Of a stretch of DNA of 64,000 bases, positions 24,216 through 36,694 are shown one piece after another. A program made the position numbers and the translations under genes. The stretch lies in assembly GCA_007922225.1 (NCBI GenBank), contig ML679966.1, positions 60,046,316 to 60,110,315 on the forward strand. Direction: 5' to 3'. This DNA comes from Emydura subglobosa (Eukaryota > Chordata > Testudines > Chelidae). Position 1 is the stretch's first letter. Each line of letters begins with the position of its first letter. The notes under the pieces were generated by a model. That model did no database searches. It was not told the DNA's origin and saw nothing but the letters and a program-made list of their open reading frames with translations.

Positions 24216-25509
24216 AATGGGGAACTAGCCAACTCCATGATGAGCCACTCTTTCCTCAGACCCAGTGGGAGGAAACTGAGTGATCAGTGTTGATTTTTCG
24301 CACAAAGTCCCCACCTCAGCATGATCCCTTTTGCCAGTGGGACCTGGGTACCATTTGGAGCTGCACTGCCAAAGAGCAGGGTAGGAGCCATCAGAGGTAC
24401 AGGCTAGTATAGGTCTCTATGTGGATGGCTTCAGTTTACTGTTGATTACATAGGATCCATGTAGATCTCTGGGGATTCTCCATGTTTGGGGGCAGGCCCT
24501 GCAACTCAGTTCATGGAGAAAATAGTGGGGGGAGGGTGCAAATCTTGCATTTGGCAGCATGACCAGGGAGCAACTTCACACAGTGAACCATGCTGAGATT
24601 TCTACCAGTGAATAAATACCTGAAAATTTTAACACAGAAGGGGGTAATCTGGCCTAAAGTGAACTGATTGCTCTTCAATACAATTTAAAATTTCTAGCCC
24701 ATGCCACACCTTTTTGAAAAATAGATCTAAGGAAATATTTCAGAGAGGGAAATATTTTCTCAATATACAAGACAGCATTTTTAGTGTTCAGAGTAGTCCC
24801 CTGCCTCAAAAGTAAAGCAACATTTTAACTTTAAAGTTGCTTTTTTAGCAGTTTGGAACATAAGTTATTTTCAGAAGCATTTACAAGTTGTAGGCAATAC
24901 CCTCCTAACCATCTTGCAACATTTCTAAATTATTTTTAATATTCTTAGAATATGGAATAGGGGCTATATTTACAAGGAAAGCCTAAAATGTATAATTGCA
25001 AAATAATAAAGTAAGCTGTGATCATCAATTTAGCTGAATCAAAACTGGTATAGGAATAGACACGATAGTCATTTCCCAATGAGACAAATCCTTTTTTGTT
25101 CTCATGGTATAATTCCATCTCTGATGTTTTTTGACATGGTGTGCAGTTTTTGCTGACTGTTTTATATGCTGCTAGTTATTCTTCAATTTAAAGAAATAAT
25201 GCGTTGCTATTCTGGAAAGGCTGAGGGTTTTTTTTTGTTTTTTGTTTTTTTAAAGAACAGCTGAGGCAAGAAACATTTACATAAGTCGTGCTTTCTCCTT
25301 CCAGCCCTGGAAGAATTATTTTTTGTTTTCACTTTTTCCTTGCTGTCCTAAATTGTGAAATGTTTAGTGGTCATGAAAGTGAGGGATCATTCATAATACT
25401 TTTGTCTGTAGATAAGAACCATACAAACACCCCAACATGGCCAGGGCAATTCACCTTAAGTCAGACCTGCTACTTGCCAAAGACCACAAAGGGAAGAAAA
25501 CCATCATCA
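24216..25509. other. Non-coding DNA, nothing recognised
   Basis: AT-rich spacer between two CR1 pieces, with a T-rich run at about 25230-25252. The first 74 codons of the open frame beginning at 25288 belong to this unique flank, not to CR1. Confidence 0.5.
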
Positions 25510-26305
25510 AGAAATCTAATGAGGTTCAACAAGGACAAGTGCAGAGTCCTCCACTTAGGAAGGAAGAATCCCATGCACAGCTATAGACTGGGGACCGACG
25601 AGCTGGGCAGCAGCTCTGCAGAAAAGGACCTGGGGGTAACGGTGGATAAAAAGCTGGATATGAGTCAGCAGTGTGCCCTGGTTGTCAAGAAGGCTAACAG
25701 CATATTGGGCTGCATTAGGAGGGGCATTGCCAGCAGGTCACGGGAAGTGATTATTCCCCTCTATTCGGCATTGGTGAGGCCGCATTTAGAATATTGTGTC
25801 CAGTTTTGGGCCCCCCACTACAAAAAGGATATGGACAAGTTAGAGAGAGTGCAGCGGAGGGCAACCAAAATGATTAGGGGGCTGGAGCACAGGACTTATG
25901 AGGAGAGGCTGAGGGAACTGGGCTTGTTTAGTCTGCAAAAGAGAAGAGTGAGGGGGGATTTGATAGCGGCCTTTAACTACCTGAAAGGGGGTTCCAGGGA
26001 GGATGGGGCTAGGCTGTTCTCGGTGGTGGCAGATGACCGAACAAGGAGCAACGGTCTCAAGTTGCAGGGCGGGAGGTCTAAGTTGGACATTAGGAAAAAG
26101 TTTTTTTACTAGGAGGGTGGTGAAGCACTGGAATGGGTTACCTAGGGAGGTGGTGGAATCTCCATCCTTAGAGGTTTTTAAGGTGAGGCTTGACAAAGCC
26201 CTGGTTGGGATGATATAGCTGAGGTTAGTCCTGCTTTGAGCAGGGGGTTGGACTAGATGACCTCCTGAGGTCCCTTCCAACTCTAATATTCTATGATTCT
26301 ATGAT
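25510..26305 (+). mobile_element. CR1 LINE, 5'-truncated, ORF2 C-terminal end plus 3' UTR
   Basis: From 25510 the open frame reads [80 protein letters not shown] and [20 protein letters not shown]. This is the end of CR1 reverse transcriptase ORF2, downstream of the catalytic FADD. The frame stops at 26110-26112 after a T7 run. The continuation ([18 protein letters not shown], ending DKALVGMI before 26219) is in the next frame, so one homopolymer indel breaks it. The 3' UTR follows with GGGTTGGACTAGATGACCTC and ends in ATTCTATGATTCTATGAT. It is the youngest-looking CR1 in the window. CR1 is usually 5' truncated and lacks target duplications, as here. Confidence 0.95.
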
Positions 26306-26439
26306 AAGTGCTTTGTAGTTAAATGAAATGTTTTTCACTTGGATGCCACAAAGAGTATTAGACATAGTGGCTTAAAGAGTTTTCTACAGTTCTCTCGCTT
26401 TCTCTACTCCAAGAACGCACTAGATGAAAGAAGTCACTG

Positions 26440-27355
26440 AACTAGGTCCATAAAGTGGATTTAAATTCAGTGTTGCTATGCCTAACTTTAGGTGCCCTGC
26501 CACCTAATAGAATCCACAGCCCTGACTTAGGTGTCCAGGATTTGTACACAATACATGGGAAAAGATAGGTGCCTAAGAATGGGACCCTCAAAAGTCAGCA
26601 AGCTGAGCAGGCAGCTGCCTGAACTAGCTAGTAGGAAATGTGGAAGGATAGGGCCTCAGATCAACCCCTCAAGGGGACTTAGATGCCTATCGCTGCTCAG
26701 GACTCACCTTCTCCTGAAGTTATGTGCCTAAGCCCTTCCTCTCAAAAAAGGAGGAAAAGGGCCCCTCCACCCCATAACCTAGGGATTGGCACGCTTACAT
26801 AGGATGTGGGAGACTTAGGTTCCAAGTAACGCTCTGCCTGATTTGGAGCAGGGATTCAAACCCACATCTCCGGAACATTCCCTAATCACTGGGCTATTCC
26901 ACTGTGGGGCTCAATTTCTCCTGTTAAAGATGTCCCACTTTGTATAAATTTACTTCTTCAGACAAGGGACTTGCACTTGAATATATTGAATATTCTGGAT
27001 GAGCACCATAACCACTGGGATACAGATCACAAAAGTGGCAGCATCACACCTCCCCCGCTTTGTGCTGGTCCCAATCAGTTGAGCAGGCTCTGAGACCCCC
27101 CTACTGGACTGGGCCCTGCAGCTGAGATGGGTGGAGGCATAGGTTGAGGATAGCAGCAAGGCTTCGGCATCTGGACTGAAGTGACTGCACAACGTGCTAA
27201 GGAGCAAGTTTCTAGGCACCTAAGGGAGTTTTTCAGCAGAAATGTGGGTGCCTACAGGGTTAGGGGGCAGCTGAGCAGCAGTTTTGACAATCTACATTTT
27301 GGATTTAGGCACAAAAGGGCAGTTAGGTGCATAAATCCCTTTTGTGGATCTAGCC
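26440..27355 (+). mobile_element. Non-autonomous TIR element with tRNA-like modules (copy 2)
   Basis: The left end AACTAGGTCCATAAAG and the right end TTTTGTGGATCTAGCC (GGCTAGATCCACAAAA on the other strand) form inverted repeats like those of copy 1. The direct repeat CACTG at 26435-26439 and 27356-27360 may be a 5-bp target duplication. Shared landmarks with copy 1 include TTTCTGCAAACATG / TTTCAGCAGAAATG and GGGGGCAGCTGAGCAG near the right end. On the minus strand it carries two tRNA-like modules: 26897-26845 (CCAGTGATTAGGG with B-box-like GGTTTGAATCCC) and 27022-26959 (CCAGTGGTTATGG with GTGCAAGTCCC). No transposase. Confidence 0.6.
26845..26897 (-). ncRNA. tRNA-like module (degenerate Pol III A and B boxes) inside copy 2
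   Basis: Read on the minus strand: ATAGCCCAGTGATTAGGG (A-box-like), then GTGGGTTTGAATCCCTGC (B-box-like, close to GGTTCRANTCC). The spacing of roughly 30 nt is tRNA-like. No acceptor stem or anticodon loop can be drawn with confidence, so it is a tRNA-derived SINE-type head rather than a tRNA gene. Confidence 0.45.
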
Positions 27356-27360
27356 CACTG

Positions 27361-30300
27361 TGCCGGAAATCCATACTTGCCCAAACACGCTTCTTCAGGC
27401 CCACAAAGCAGAATTTCTTTTGTCTACCAGGACAGGATACCTGCTCAATTTACATAGTAGAACAGCACATCTTACAAACCCGTTAGTCTTGTAGAGAAAT
27501 GGGCAACACGTTACATAGCAATGATTTCCCAGTTCAGATGAGCATGTTAATCATAAGAGAACTGAGTAGTTTTCATAAACCAAAGGCCTGCCATCTAAAC
27601 ACTACTGCTAATTGCTTTGATTTAGAGAAATATAATATTTATTAACACTCTATATCATTTTGTAATCTCATCTTCGGAATTTAGGAACATGATTTCCAAG
27701 TCACTCGTAAGTTTAAGCTTGACTTCATGAAATCCATTGTAGGATTTGAAGTATAAATCATTTACAATGTCAATTTTTCCTCCCTTTCATGATAATTCTA
27801 CATGCTGTGATTGATCTCTCACTCATGCTGGTAACATTTTTCATAACTTACATCCACTGAGAAAAATGTAAATCTGATAGAACCATATTTCAGTAATTTA
27901 GAGCTTCCCCTTAGTCACTGAAATCTGCTTTTCACTTGAGCATTGTTTAAATTTTATTGAGTTAAAACTTGAAAGATGACATTTTTATTTAATTTCTAAA
28001 CTTAGAGAACCCATGGATATCTATGGAGCAATGTTTCCTTAAAACCACAGAGAAGACTGGTCAAGTGTCTGGAGAACATCACTGCAAATTACAACCAGGA
28101 GATCTAGGTCTAGGATTGGCTTGAAATATTCTTTTGAACAGAATCTGAATTATGTTTTAAAACAGAAATTAAGTTTTTAAGGCATCTACATGCCCCCAAA
28201 AGATTCCAAACAGACTTTCAATGAGAGGTCTCATAGAACCCCTGAGTTCTATAAAGTGATAGGCTGTAGCAATAGGAGAATACTACAGGCCTATCTATAG
28301 TACATCATTTGCTTTGCTTAGGATCAGCTGGAATGGTGAACAGAACACCTAGAGAGAAAATTTACAGTAAAATTAAGAAATATTTCTCTCATCACTGCTC
28401 TCAGAGCCTGATCCCTTCAAGATGAATGCAATGAAAGCTTTGCTATTAACTTGACTTGATGCTGCTCCCATTTATTACATTCTTTCTATCATCATTTCTG
28501 ATTCCCCGTGCTCATTTTCATCTGCTGTAATAGTAAATACTAAGAGAATTTATCCCAGCCATTCATTATTGGGTCATTAATGAGAGTGTCCAATGCCTGC
28601 ACTGAATTTTGTGTGTGATTAGGTTACCGTTCTGCCAGCAGGACTTTCCATTAGGTTTTGCTCTGGCTTAATATGAAGCTAGTCTAGTCAACTTCAATTG
28701 ATATTGGATTAAATGAAAGTTGAGGATAGAGGTAAAAGTCACATATAATGAATACCGAGATTGCAAACATCTACAATTATGTTCTTCTCTACAACTTCTA
28801 ATGTGAATTAGAAAAATATAATATCCACAGTTTGCTCCCATGCGGGATTATTTCCTTTAATTAACATTATGTGCAAAGCTAGGGTTACCTCATCCTTTTC
28901 GCCAATCCCCACTTACATGCTTGTTTCATCCATTTTATCTTGCTATTAACCAGGATTATCAAACTCCTTGAAGTAAGGAGTCTACTACATGTTCGTACAG
29001 ATCCTAGAACAGCAGGGACCAAAACCTGACTGGGATCTTGGGCCTTATTGTAACAACCACCAACTGCAGTCTTGTGTCTGTCATTTCTTGCTTTTCTGTT
29101 AACTCTAAATTTAACATTCCTCAAACGGAGTATAGAGTCACCAGGGGTAATTCAGCAAGCCAAATGCTTTAATTGTAAACAAAACAAGTTAATTTATAGC
29201 AATGTTTGCAGGTTACATACAAGAAAACCACACATGCAAAATATTTACATAGTTAGTTACTACTGAATGTTTTATTTCAATAAAGTATTGAAAATTCTTC
29301 AGTAGACTGTCTGAAAATAACCTTATTATAGCAGATTGGCCCAGGATAGAGATGTAAGGGAATTTAATAACTGCCAGTCACTTGTACTTCTGAAATAATT
29401 TACTCATTCATCTTACTTCCATAATGAACCCTTCTTTCTATAGAGATCGCCTCCTATAAAGGCAGATGTCATAAGTCAATGTGGTAAATCCTGACTGGCA
29501 GACTCAGTGCAATGAGGGTACAGTCAATTATCTGATCTAACTTTGGGTTGACATATACTGTCATATTCATAGATAATCTGTTTCTTGTGGACAAAAGCAC
29601 CACTGAAGTCAGTGGAAAGAGTCCAGTATAGGTCAGTGGGCATTGGTTCGGGCATGTAGTCACAATGGCTCTAGCCTTATGGCCAAAGAAACCTTCTATT
29701 CTTTCCTTGATACTTGAAATAGCATAAGTGTGCAAATAGATTAGTAAAGACCCATCCTTTGACAGCATGGTATATTTTTTTGTTACTAATGATACAAAAA
29801 AATTTCAGAAGAAATAAGTGGAGCTAAGCTTAAGTGAATGGAAAATGGGCTTAATGAATCAGAAAAAAAATGTACATTTTTGTTCTTTTGCATTTAGTGG
29901 TAGACATTTTATTCCATAGTGAATAGAGAGTTCTATGTAGGTGGTGTATACACTTTGTAATGAATCCCTAGTAGAATTTAACACTCCCACCCGCTCCTCC
30001 AAACAACGAATGTAAATTAACTAAATATGCACCAAAGAGACTTCCTACCTTCCCATATTTTATAAGTTAGCCATTATCCTTAGTTGGAATAATATAAAAG
30101 CTAGCAGTTTCCTCATTTTCTGTATAATATCAGCAAGTTTATTTTTCTATACTAACTTTTCTTTATTTCCAAAGGTAAACACTCTAAATGACTATTGCAC
30201 CAGAACTGAACACACAGCAAATTTCCCTAAAACTTTTGCATTGCCAATGGAAGACAGCCAACTCAAATCCACATAGTTGGTAGGCTTCCTTTGCTGTTAA

Positions 30301-31961
30301 CATCTCATGTCCCAGAGTACAAGACTATCCTATTACTTACAAGCAAAATACCTATATTTCTGACAGAGCTTGGATTACATCATTGCCTATATTCCTTACT
30401 AGACGTCATCAACAAATACTTTCAATCTGAACAAAAAATCAGTGGCAGGATTGTAAACCTTGTACAAGAAGAAACAAAATAAAATTAAGTATTAGGTAGC
30501 CAACTCTCCACAGTCAATTTATTGTTAAATGTGTGCATTTTATATAAATACTGTACTTTGGGTATTAATGTATTTTAATACAAATCTTGCCCTCTTTTCA
30601 GAAGATGGATGTCTGTCCCTCACAAACTTTACTATATATAAGTCGACCTGATTAACCACTCTTACACCAATTTTACACCCTTCTAATGCCTTTGCTCTCT
30701 CTGTAGTTACAGGCATAAAATTAGAGTAACGGGGTGAATCAAACCCAATGTATAATTTATTTTTGGTTCAGTTCTGCACCCCTTTACACCTTGCATAGTC
30801 ATTTTCACTAGATCAAAGTAAGTGAAAAGAAGCGTAAAACCTAACAATCAGAAATAACCCACTTTGCCCTCAACTTTCCACAGTTGTTAGTGACTATGTC
30901 ACATCTGGTAGAAGAAGAAAAATGAGAGTTGTCAGAATTGTTCTGACTAGTTTCAAAACATCTTGAAAATTGGAAAAAGGTATGTCCATTCTAAACTACG
31001 TAAGGTGCCAGGCACTGAAGAATCAAGAACATTTTTTGTATTATGAATACATACTTTTAGTTATCTGAGCAGTTCCACTGAGGTTAATGGGGCTACTCAC
31101 GTGCTTAAAAGTTAGGCATGTACTTAGATACTTCACTGACTCAAGGCCCTTGTTAACCACATGCACCTACAGTACCGAAGTCCATTTCCTTACCGAGGAA
31201 ACACCAAGGGGTATTCTTTCCTTTTTTAGTCTTTTTTATACTGAAGATACTGGGTATTGTTTAGATGAACACCTCCACTCTCAAAAAGCCAACTTAGGAA
31301 ATTCAGACTTAAATTAGCTACTGCTAGTTTCTTATCATACTATAATATATTTCAGTACATATGGGATATCACCTTGTAAAGGCAGGTTCCCAATATGGGA
31401 CTATGCCATATATAGCAAAAGCAGCATACTCCCTATAAATTAAAGCATAATGAACAAAGACTTGACTGTCAATGCATAACTATTACAGTTAAAAACGAGT
31501 AAATTAATATAATTTTGTTACTGCCAAATTCCCAGCTACTAAACCATAGCAGGTATACGCAGGGTATACCTGGGTGTGAAGGGTTCAGGAATCCTATCTA
31601 CAGCACAGAGCTGTCCCAGGAAGGCTCCAGCCTAATGGCTGTAGTAGCTTCTATATCCCTTGATGTAGCCTCTGCTAGGGGCAGACTTGGATCATACTTC
31701 TCTACACCTACCCATGGTTTACCCCCACCCATCACCTGTTAAGATGAGCCAGGTTTCTGTGCTGTGTAGGAGTTACACTTCTTTTGCACGGTGCCCCAAA
31801 ACAGCAACTCCACCTTCCTTGCACAGCTGGGAAACCTTCCACAGATGCAGGGGAAGGGGCAGGATTAACTCCATAGTGAAGCAGAACGATGATAATACTT
31901 GCTCACCTTCGTGTAAAAGTGATTTGACAACTACTATAGTGTACGTAGTAGGAATCATTAA
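27361..31961. other. AT-rich, repeat-poor non-coding DNA
   Basis: No transposon of recognisable family occurs in about 4.6 kb. Segment 28420-28700 has a cluster of homeodomain-like TAAT/ATTA sites (for example TTCATTATTGGGTCATTAAT) and looks like unique regulatory-type DNA. Ancient motif fragments around 30700-30800 and 31060-31145 resemble sequences scattered elsewhere in the window. No coding exon is supported. Confidence 0.5.
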
Positions 31962-32066
31962 ATCCTTTTTACAGATGGTAAAACTGTGGCACAGAGAGAT
32001 TAAGTGATTTGCCCAAGATCATACAGTGTCAGATGCAGACCTGGACATGGAATCCAAGTATCCCCC
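31962..32066 (-). mobile_element. MIR-type SINE fragment, antisense
   Basis: The plus strand reads TTTTTACAGATGGTAAAACT, GTGGCACAGAGAGATTAAGT, GATTTGCCCAAGATCATACA. This is the reverse complement of the MIR core (GTGACCTTGGGCAAGTCACT...CTCTGTGCCTCAGTTT...CATCTGTAAAA). The best-preserved SINE core in the window after the one at 51.8 kb. Confidence 0.88.
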
Positions 32067-32156
32067 CATTCTAGGCTTCGGAGATGAATAGCTAGAGCTA
32101 AGAACGTCAACACTGTACAATATGCAAAATGGTTTAAAAATGTATATTGTGCCATA

Positions 32157-32211
32157 GGGGTTGGACTAGATGACCTCCTGAGGTTCCTTCCAACTCTAAT
32201 ATTCTATGATA
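32157..32211 (+). mobile_element. Very short CR1 3' tail (55 bp)
   Basis: GGGGTTGGACTAGATGACCT, CCTGAGGTTCCTTCCAACTC, then TAATATTCTATGAT. It differs from the tail of the 26.2-kb copy at one or two positions over 50 bp. Extreme 5' truncation, typical of failed CR1 reverse transcription. Confidence 0.92.
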
Positions 32212-32214
32212 AAA

Positions 32215-35200
32215 ACCTTCATTCATACTTATCAGCTGTTCATTACACATTCATTGCATAATAGGTTTCTAAACAACTGGTTGATGTTCATCTCATGGAT
32301 GATGTTATGTTAACTAGATCTTAAATACGTCTTTGGGAAGCTTAATATACACTGCAGCAGACTAAGAGGGGGATGAGGACAACAAGAGTAGATGCTACAC
32401 TCAGTTTGGGGAAGAGATTTAATCAACTAGGTTCTCTGTGCAATAAATTGTGGAGCTCCTCATACAAAAAAAAGTTTCTGCAGACTAGCTAGAAGATTAA
32501 ATATAAATATCCCAGATATCGACATTAGCATGGAAGTTTGCTGGATGGCCCACAATAGTTATTTGAAATACAGGACTGTATTTCAGGAAAACAGGGATGT
32601 GTGAGTCAGCTAATAGTCCAGTTGTATGTTTCCTCCTAACTTCTCTCGTTTCATGTCTTACTTTTTAGGATTAATTTAACGCCATATTCAAGCAACAGTA
32701 ATAAAACATTTGGTATCTATGTAGTTAAATCCTCATTTCATTCTTTTGGGCAGTGAAGCAACTGGCTTCTGCAGAAGATGAGAGTTGATGTTTGATTTTT
32801 CATAGGCAGTATGGATTAATGACAGCAATCAGATTATGTAGAGGCGATGCAGTGACTGCAGTAGCAACGGATACATGTTAGTGTCCATTTTAAATATGCA
32901 ATCCTATTTTAAGCCTCCCCCCACTATTAGTGTTGGTGAATAGGATGCACCTCTAGATTTCCCTTTGAGATGATTAATATTTTTAAGGTCATCTTGACAA
33001 TGTGGAACTATCCAAGGTACTGTGTAGCGCAGTGCACAAAGACAGCAATAATCTCCATGTGGTTTTGATGCTGGGTTGGGTATTTCAGAGGGTGAGGGTT
33101 AGACTTTTGTTATAGTTACACCATTACCTCTTCTGATTTGAGGCCTAAGCTCATCTTTTGGCCCATCAAGGCAAGGGGCCTATTAGCTCAGCTGATGACC
33201 ATGGATTGAATATTAGAGTTTCCCTTTGCCCATTATGGCAGCCTTAAAACATCCCCTCACTTTGGACCACCTTCACAAGACACCATGATATACGGAAGGT
33301 CCGTAACAAAGGGCCAGTGTTAAGAGCTGTGTTCTGAGTTTGATCATTTGTGGCATAAACAATTAGTGAAACCCCTTATCATAGCTTAATTAGGGAAAAG
33401 AGGCTTTTTCTTGTTGATCAGCATCCACAAAGTCCTAAGAAGTGGAATTGTAGGGCAAAGGCAGGTTGATGAAGCCAGGTTGTCTTTATTTGTGGGGGGG
33501 AAGAGTCAAACATTCCTTCCTGTGTGCATTCTTCCATCAATTTGGCAGGTAAAATCAGATTTAGAATTGGGAGGTGCAGGGGTGGAGAGGGAATGTGGTA
33601 GAAGCATGTCAAAAAGGAACAAATAAATCAGCTCTTCTTGTGTTCTAATCAGATTTGCTCTGGCTACAGAATGGAGACCAATTGTAGCAGAAGTCCAGAG
33701 AATGAGAGAGCAAGTCTTAGAAACCAGAATGAGTGCGCACTTATTTTTGCATTTCAGATATTTCTCTTTTAAAATTTAAGAATGTGGATGCAACAAAGCA
33801 TAATGGCAATGAGTTCCACCTTAATCTTTCAGTATTATTCCCCCCTAATATTTAAATATGTCTACATGGGTTTATTTGCAAGTCTGAGGCTGGCACTACA
33901 AATCATAATACTCACTGTAGTGCCACAGAGGGAAAAAGACAACAGAGACAGATGCACTAAATGAGAATTTCTGATAACTCTGCTAACTGAATTAGTCTTG
34001 TTAAGAATAATATAAGAGCATAACAAAACCCTGACATTTTTTTCTTTGAATTTTCTCTCCTCAGAAAGATAAGAGGAAAGACCAAATGACAGACTGCTGT
34101 TATTTTAGTTCTCTATCAGAATACATTGCTCATATAAGGAAATCTTTATTTTATTTTACTTCACCTTTCCATAGAGACTTAGATTAGTTATTTTGTTGAA
34201 TGCACATTTCAGTTTGCTTGTTCAAGTGAAACAAGCAGATATCAGAGATTCAGACAACCATCCAAATTTTCAGATGCTTGGCTGATGGACTGGGAATGAT
34301 CCACAAGGGTTTATTACTTTACTAGTATCATTGGTAAGACGGTATTGTTCTCTAGAGAAGAATGACTTTTGAATTGTTGCTGGAACCTAATAATGCCTCT
34401 TAATAAAGGTCTCATGAACCTATAAATACAAATTTCAAACATACTGTGATGAAGTTAGTAGACTTCATAATTACCATGCAAGATTAACTGTGAAATCTCA
34501 TTAGAATACTATTTTGTTCTGTTAAGCAAACAGAGCACACTGGAATCTTCATGAAACTTCATGACAAGTCACAAGTTTGCATGATAATTTTCATGCTGAG
34601 GATTTATTTATGTTAAACCACTGGAAATGGGTTAAAACTAAGTTTACACGTTTGCCATATCAGGACCATTTCATTATGTGGACACATTAGACTGAGTCTA
34701 ATTCTTCATGGGGCTCCCACTGCAGCATGACTCCTCCACACCTCCCCTTGGTGAATTGTTTAAAACCTACTAATGGTCTAACCCATAAAATCGAAGATTT
34801 ACAAATTTGTATTGCAATATATTTTAAAATGTTGCTGTGTTATTAGATGTTCTAATGTTGTATTTCCACTAAGCATAGGCAAATGAAAAAAAACAGGTTA
34901 CTGCCTTCTTAAGGTTAGAAATTAAGCATACGAGTAGGCAAATGCAGAAGTTAAGGTTGAATACTAAACCTCAACTGTGCGTGCTTGAAAGTAGGCATTT
35001 CAGTTTGGGAGAAGGTCCTCAGTTTGTGTAAATGAGCCTGCCTCCACTTCAATGGTTTGGCTCTACTCATGTGTCTAGCCTATGTTTTTTAATTATGTGA
35101 TAACATACAACTTCTACAGTAATTTAATCCAGTACTTTTAAAAGAACTTTTTCAATCTTATTGTATTCAGTTTGCCAACAGAGTAATAAGCATGTACCGG

Positions 35201-35560
35201 TGTGATATTTGCCTGGGACAGTAAAAAGTTAGGATTCAGGGCTGTAATAAGCCACTGAATATTGGAAAAATTCTGTTGGCCAACATTATATTCTTTGTAG
35301 AGATTAAAGAGCAAACTGAATTAAATTATTTTCCATAGTAACTTTTGTAGAATCTTAAAAGAGTAACTATTTCTAAAAGGAATTTGGTCTCTGTTTTTTA
35401 ACGTTAGACACACAAAACATGTAGAACATTAAAATATATTTTTAAAGCATTACCTATGGAGCCTCCATAATGCTATTCAGCATTTAAATAAACATTTGCA
35501 TTTTTAAAGCTCTTACACACACTAGTTAGCAACTCTCATGAGAGGTTGCTTAAGTAAGTA
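32215..35560. other. AT-rich, repeat-poor non-coding DNA
   Basis: Nothing recognised. Segment 34480-34620 (cluster of TTCATGA/CATGATAATTTTCATG) is repeat-free and could be conserved non-coding DNA. The short ORFs lack any similarity. Confidence 0.5.
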
Positions 35561-35564
35561 AAAT

Positions 35565-35700
35565 ATTATCAGCTCTTTTTTAGAAATGAGAAAAAGTAGG
35601 CAGAGATATTAAGCATCTTGCCCAAGACTAAAAAATGAGTAGGTGGTAAAGCTAGATTTAGAGTTTAAGAATTCTTGGCACTCAGCCTGGACCTTAACTT
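35565..35700 (-). mobile_element. MIR-type SINE fragment, antisense, diverged
   Basis: CAGCTCTTTTTTAGAAATGA, then GGCAGAGATATTAAGCATCT, TGCCCAAGACTAAAAAATGA and GGTGGTAAAGCTAGATTTAG keep the order of an antisense MIR core (ttttacagatgag / aggcacagagagg / cttgcccaaggtca / agtggcagagct). Old and mutated. Confidence 0.7.
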
Positions 35701-36519
35701 TATTAGACTATACCTGGCTATTTCTCACTCAAGAACTTAAAGGTTCAAGGCTCTCAGAGCTGATCATCTACTTGTAAACTGATGGCATTTATATACAATT
35801 CCCTAAATATGTTTTTCTATAAATGACACCGTTATAGTACTGCTACATTAGGAAGATTTATATGAACTATTAGAAACTGTAATATAAAATTACTCAAACA
35901 CTTTATTGAGCACCTCAATTTAATGTCTGTATGTTTACTTTATCATCAATTTAATTTTATTACTTGCAAGATCATTAAGCAATAGCTATTATAAATCAGG
36001 TAAGGCAAGGCAGTTATGACTCACTGACCCACCATAGAGTAAAGAAGTTGTATTCAGGTATTATAGTTGACTTAAATTGGATGACTCAAATCAACAGACT
36101 TGCTGCCAGGTGGATCTAACCATTTTGAGAGGAGATCCTTTCAAGCCATCTTAAAAATTTAAACTATGAATCAATTAGGTTGGTTTAAAATGTTTATGTA
36201 CCCACTAGTATAATATCACAATATAGAATACTATGCTTTATAGCCTCATCCTATCCCAGTCAAATAAATGGTTTTTTTAACCATTAACTGCAATGGGAAA
36301 GGAGCTATAGACAGAACTGTGAAAAATATGAACCAGAAGATTAGAAGCTCTATGTATGAAAGTGTATGCTTGCTTCACTGCTAAATGAAACAGAGCAATT
36401 TAAGTTTTCTTTAGGGTATATATTTCAGTATTTACCTCAGATAACAGTGGGAACAGAAACTCTCTCTTATTTGGAACAAAACTCCAGAATTGCTTGTATT
36501 GGTCCACAACATTCCTAAA

Positions 36520-36672
36520 ATCATAGAAGATTCAGGTTGGAAGGGACCTCAGGATATCATCTAGTCCAACCCTGGGCTCAGAGCAGGGCCAACCCCAACT
36601 AAATCATCCCAGCCAAGGTTTTGTCAAGCTGTCCTTACAAACCACTAAGAATGGAGATTCTACCACCTTTAT
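36520..36672 (-). mobile_element. CR1 LINE 3' fragment, antisense
   Basis: AATCATAGAAGATTCAGGTT, GGAAGGGACCTCAGGATATC, ATCTAGTCCAACCCTGGGCT, AGAGCAGGGCCAACCCCAAC are the reverse complement of the CR1 3' UTR. The similarity stops at a (CAC)n tract at 36671-36692. Truncated. Confidence 0.93.
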
Positions 36673-36694
36673 CATCACCACCACCACCACAACA

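Noticed and set aside
25840..26280. 146-codon minus-strand ORF over CR1
   Set aside because: Antisense shadow of the CR1 ORF2 end, whose plus-strand translation clearly matches reverse transcriptase.
26845..27022. Functional tRNA genes
   Set aside because: A- and B-box-like blocks are present, but no complete cloverleaf or acceptor stem can be drawn. They are tRNA-derived modules.
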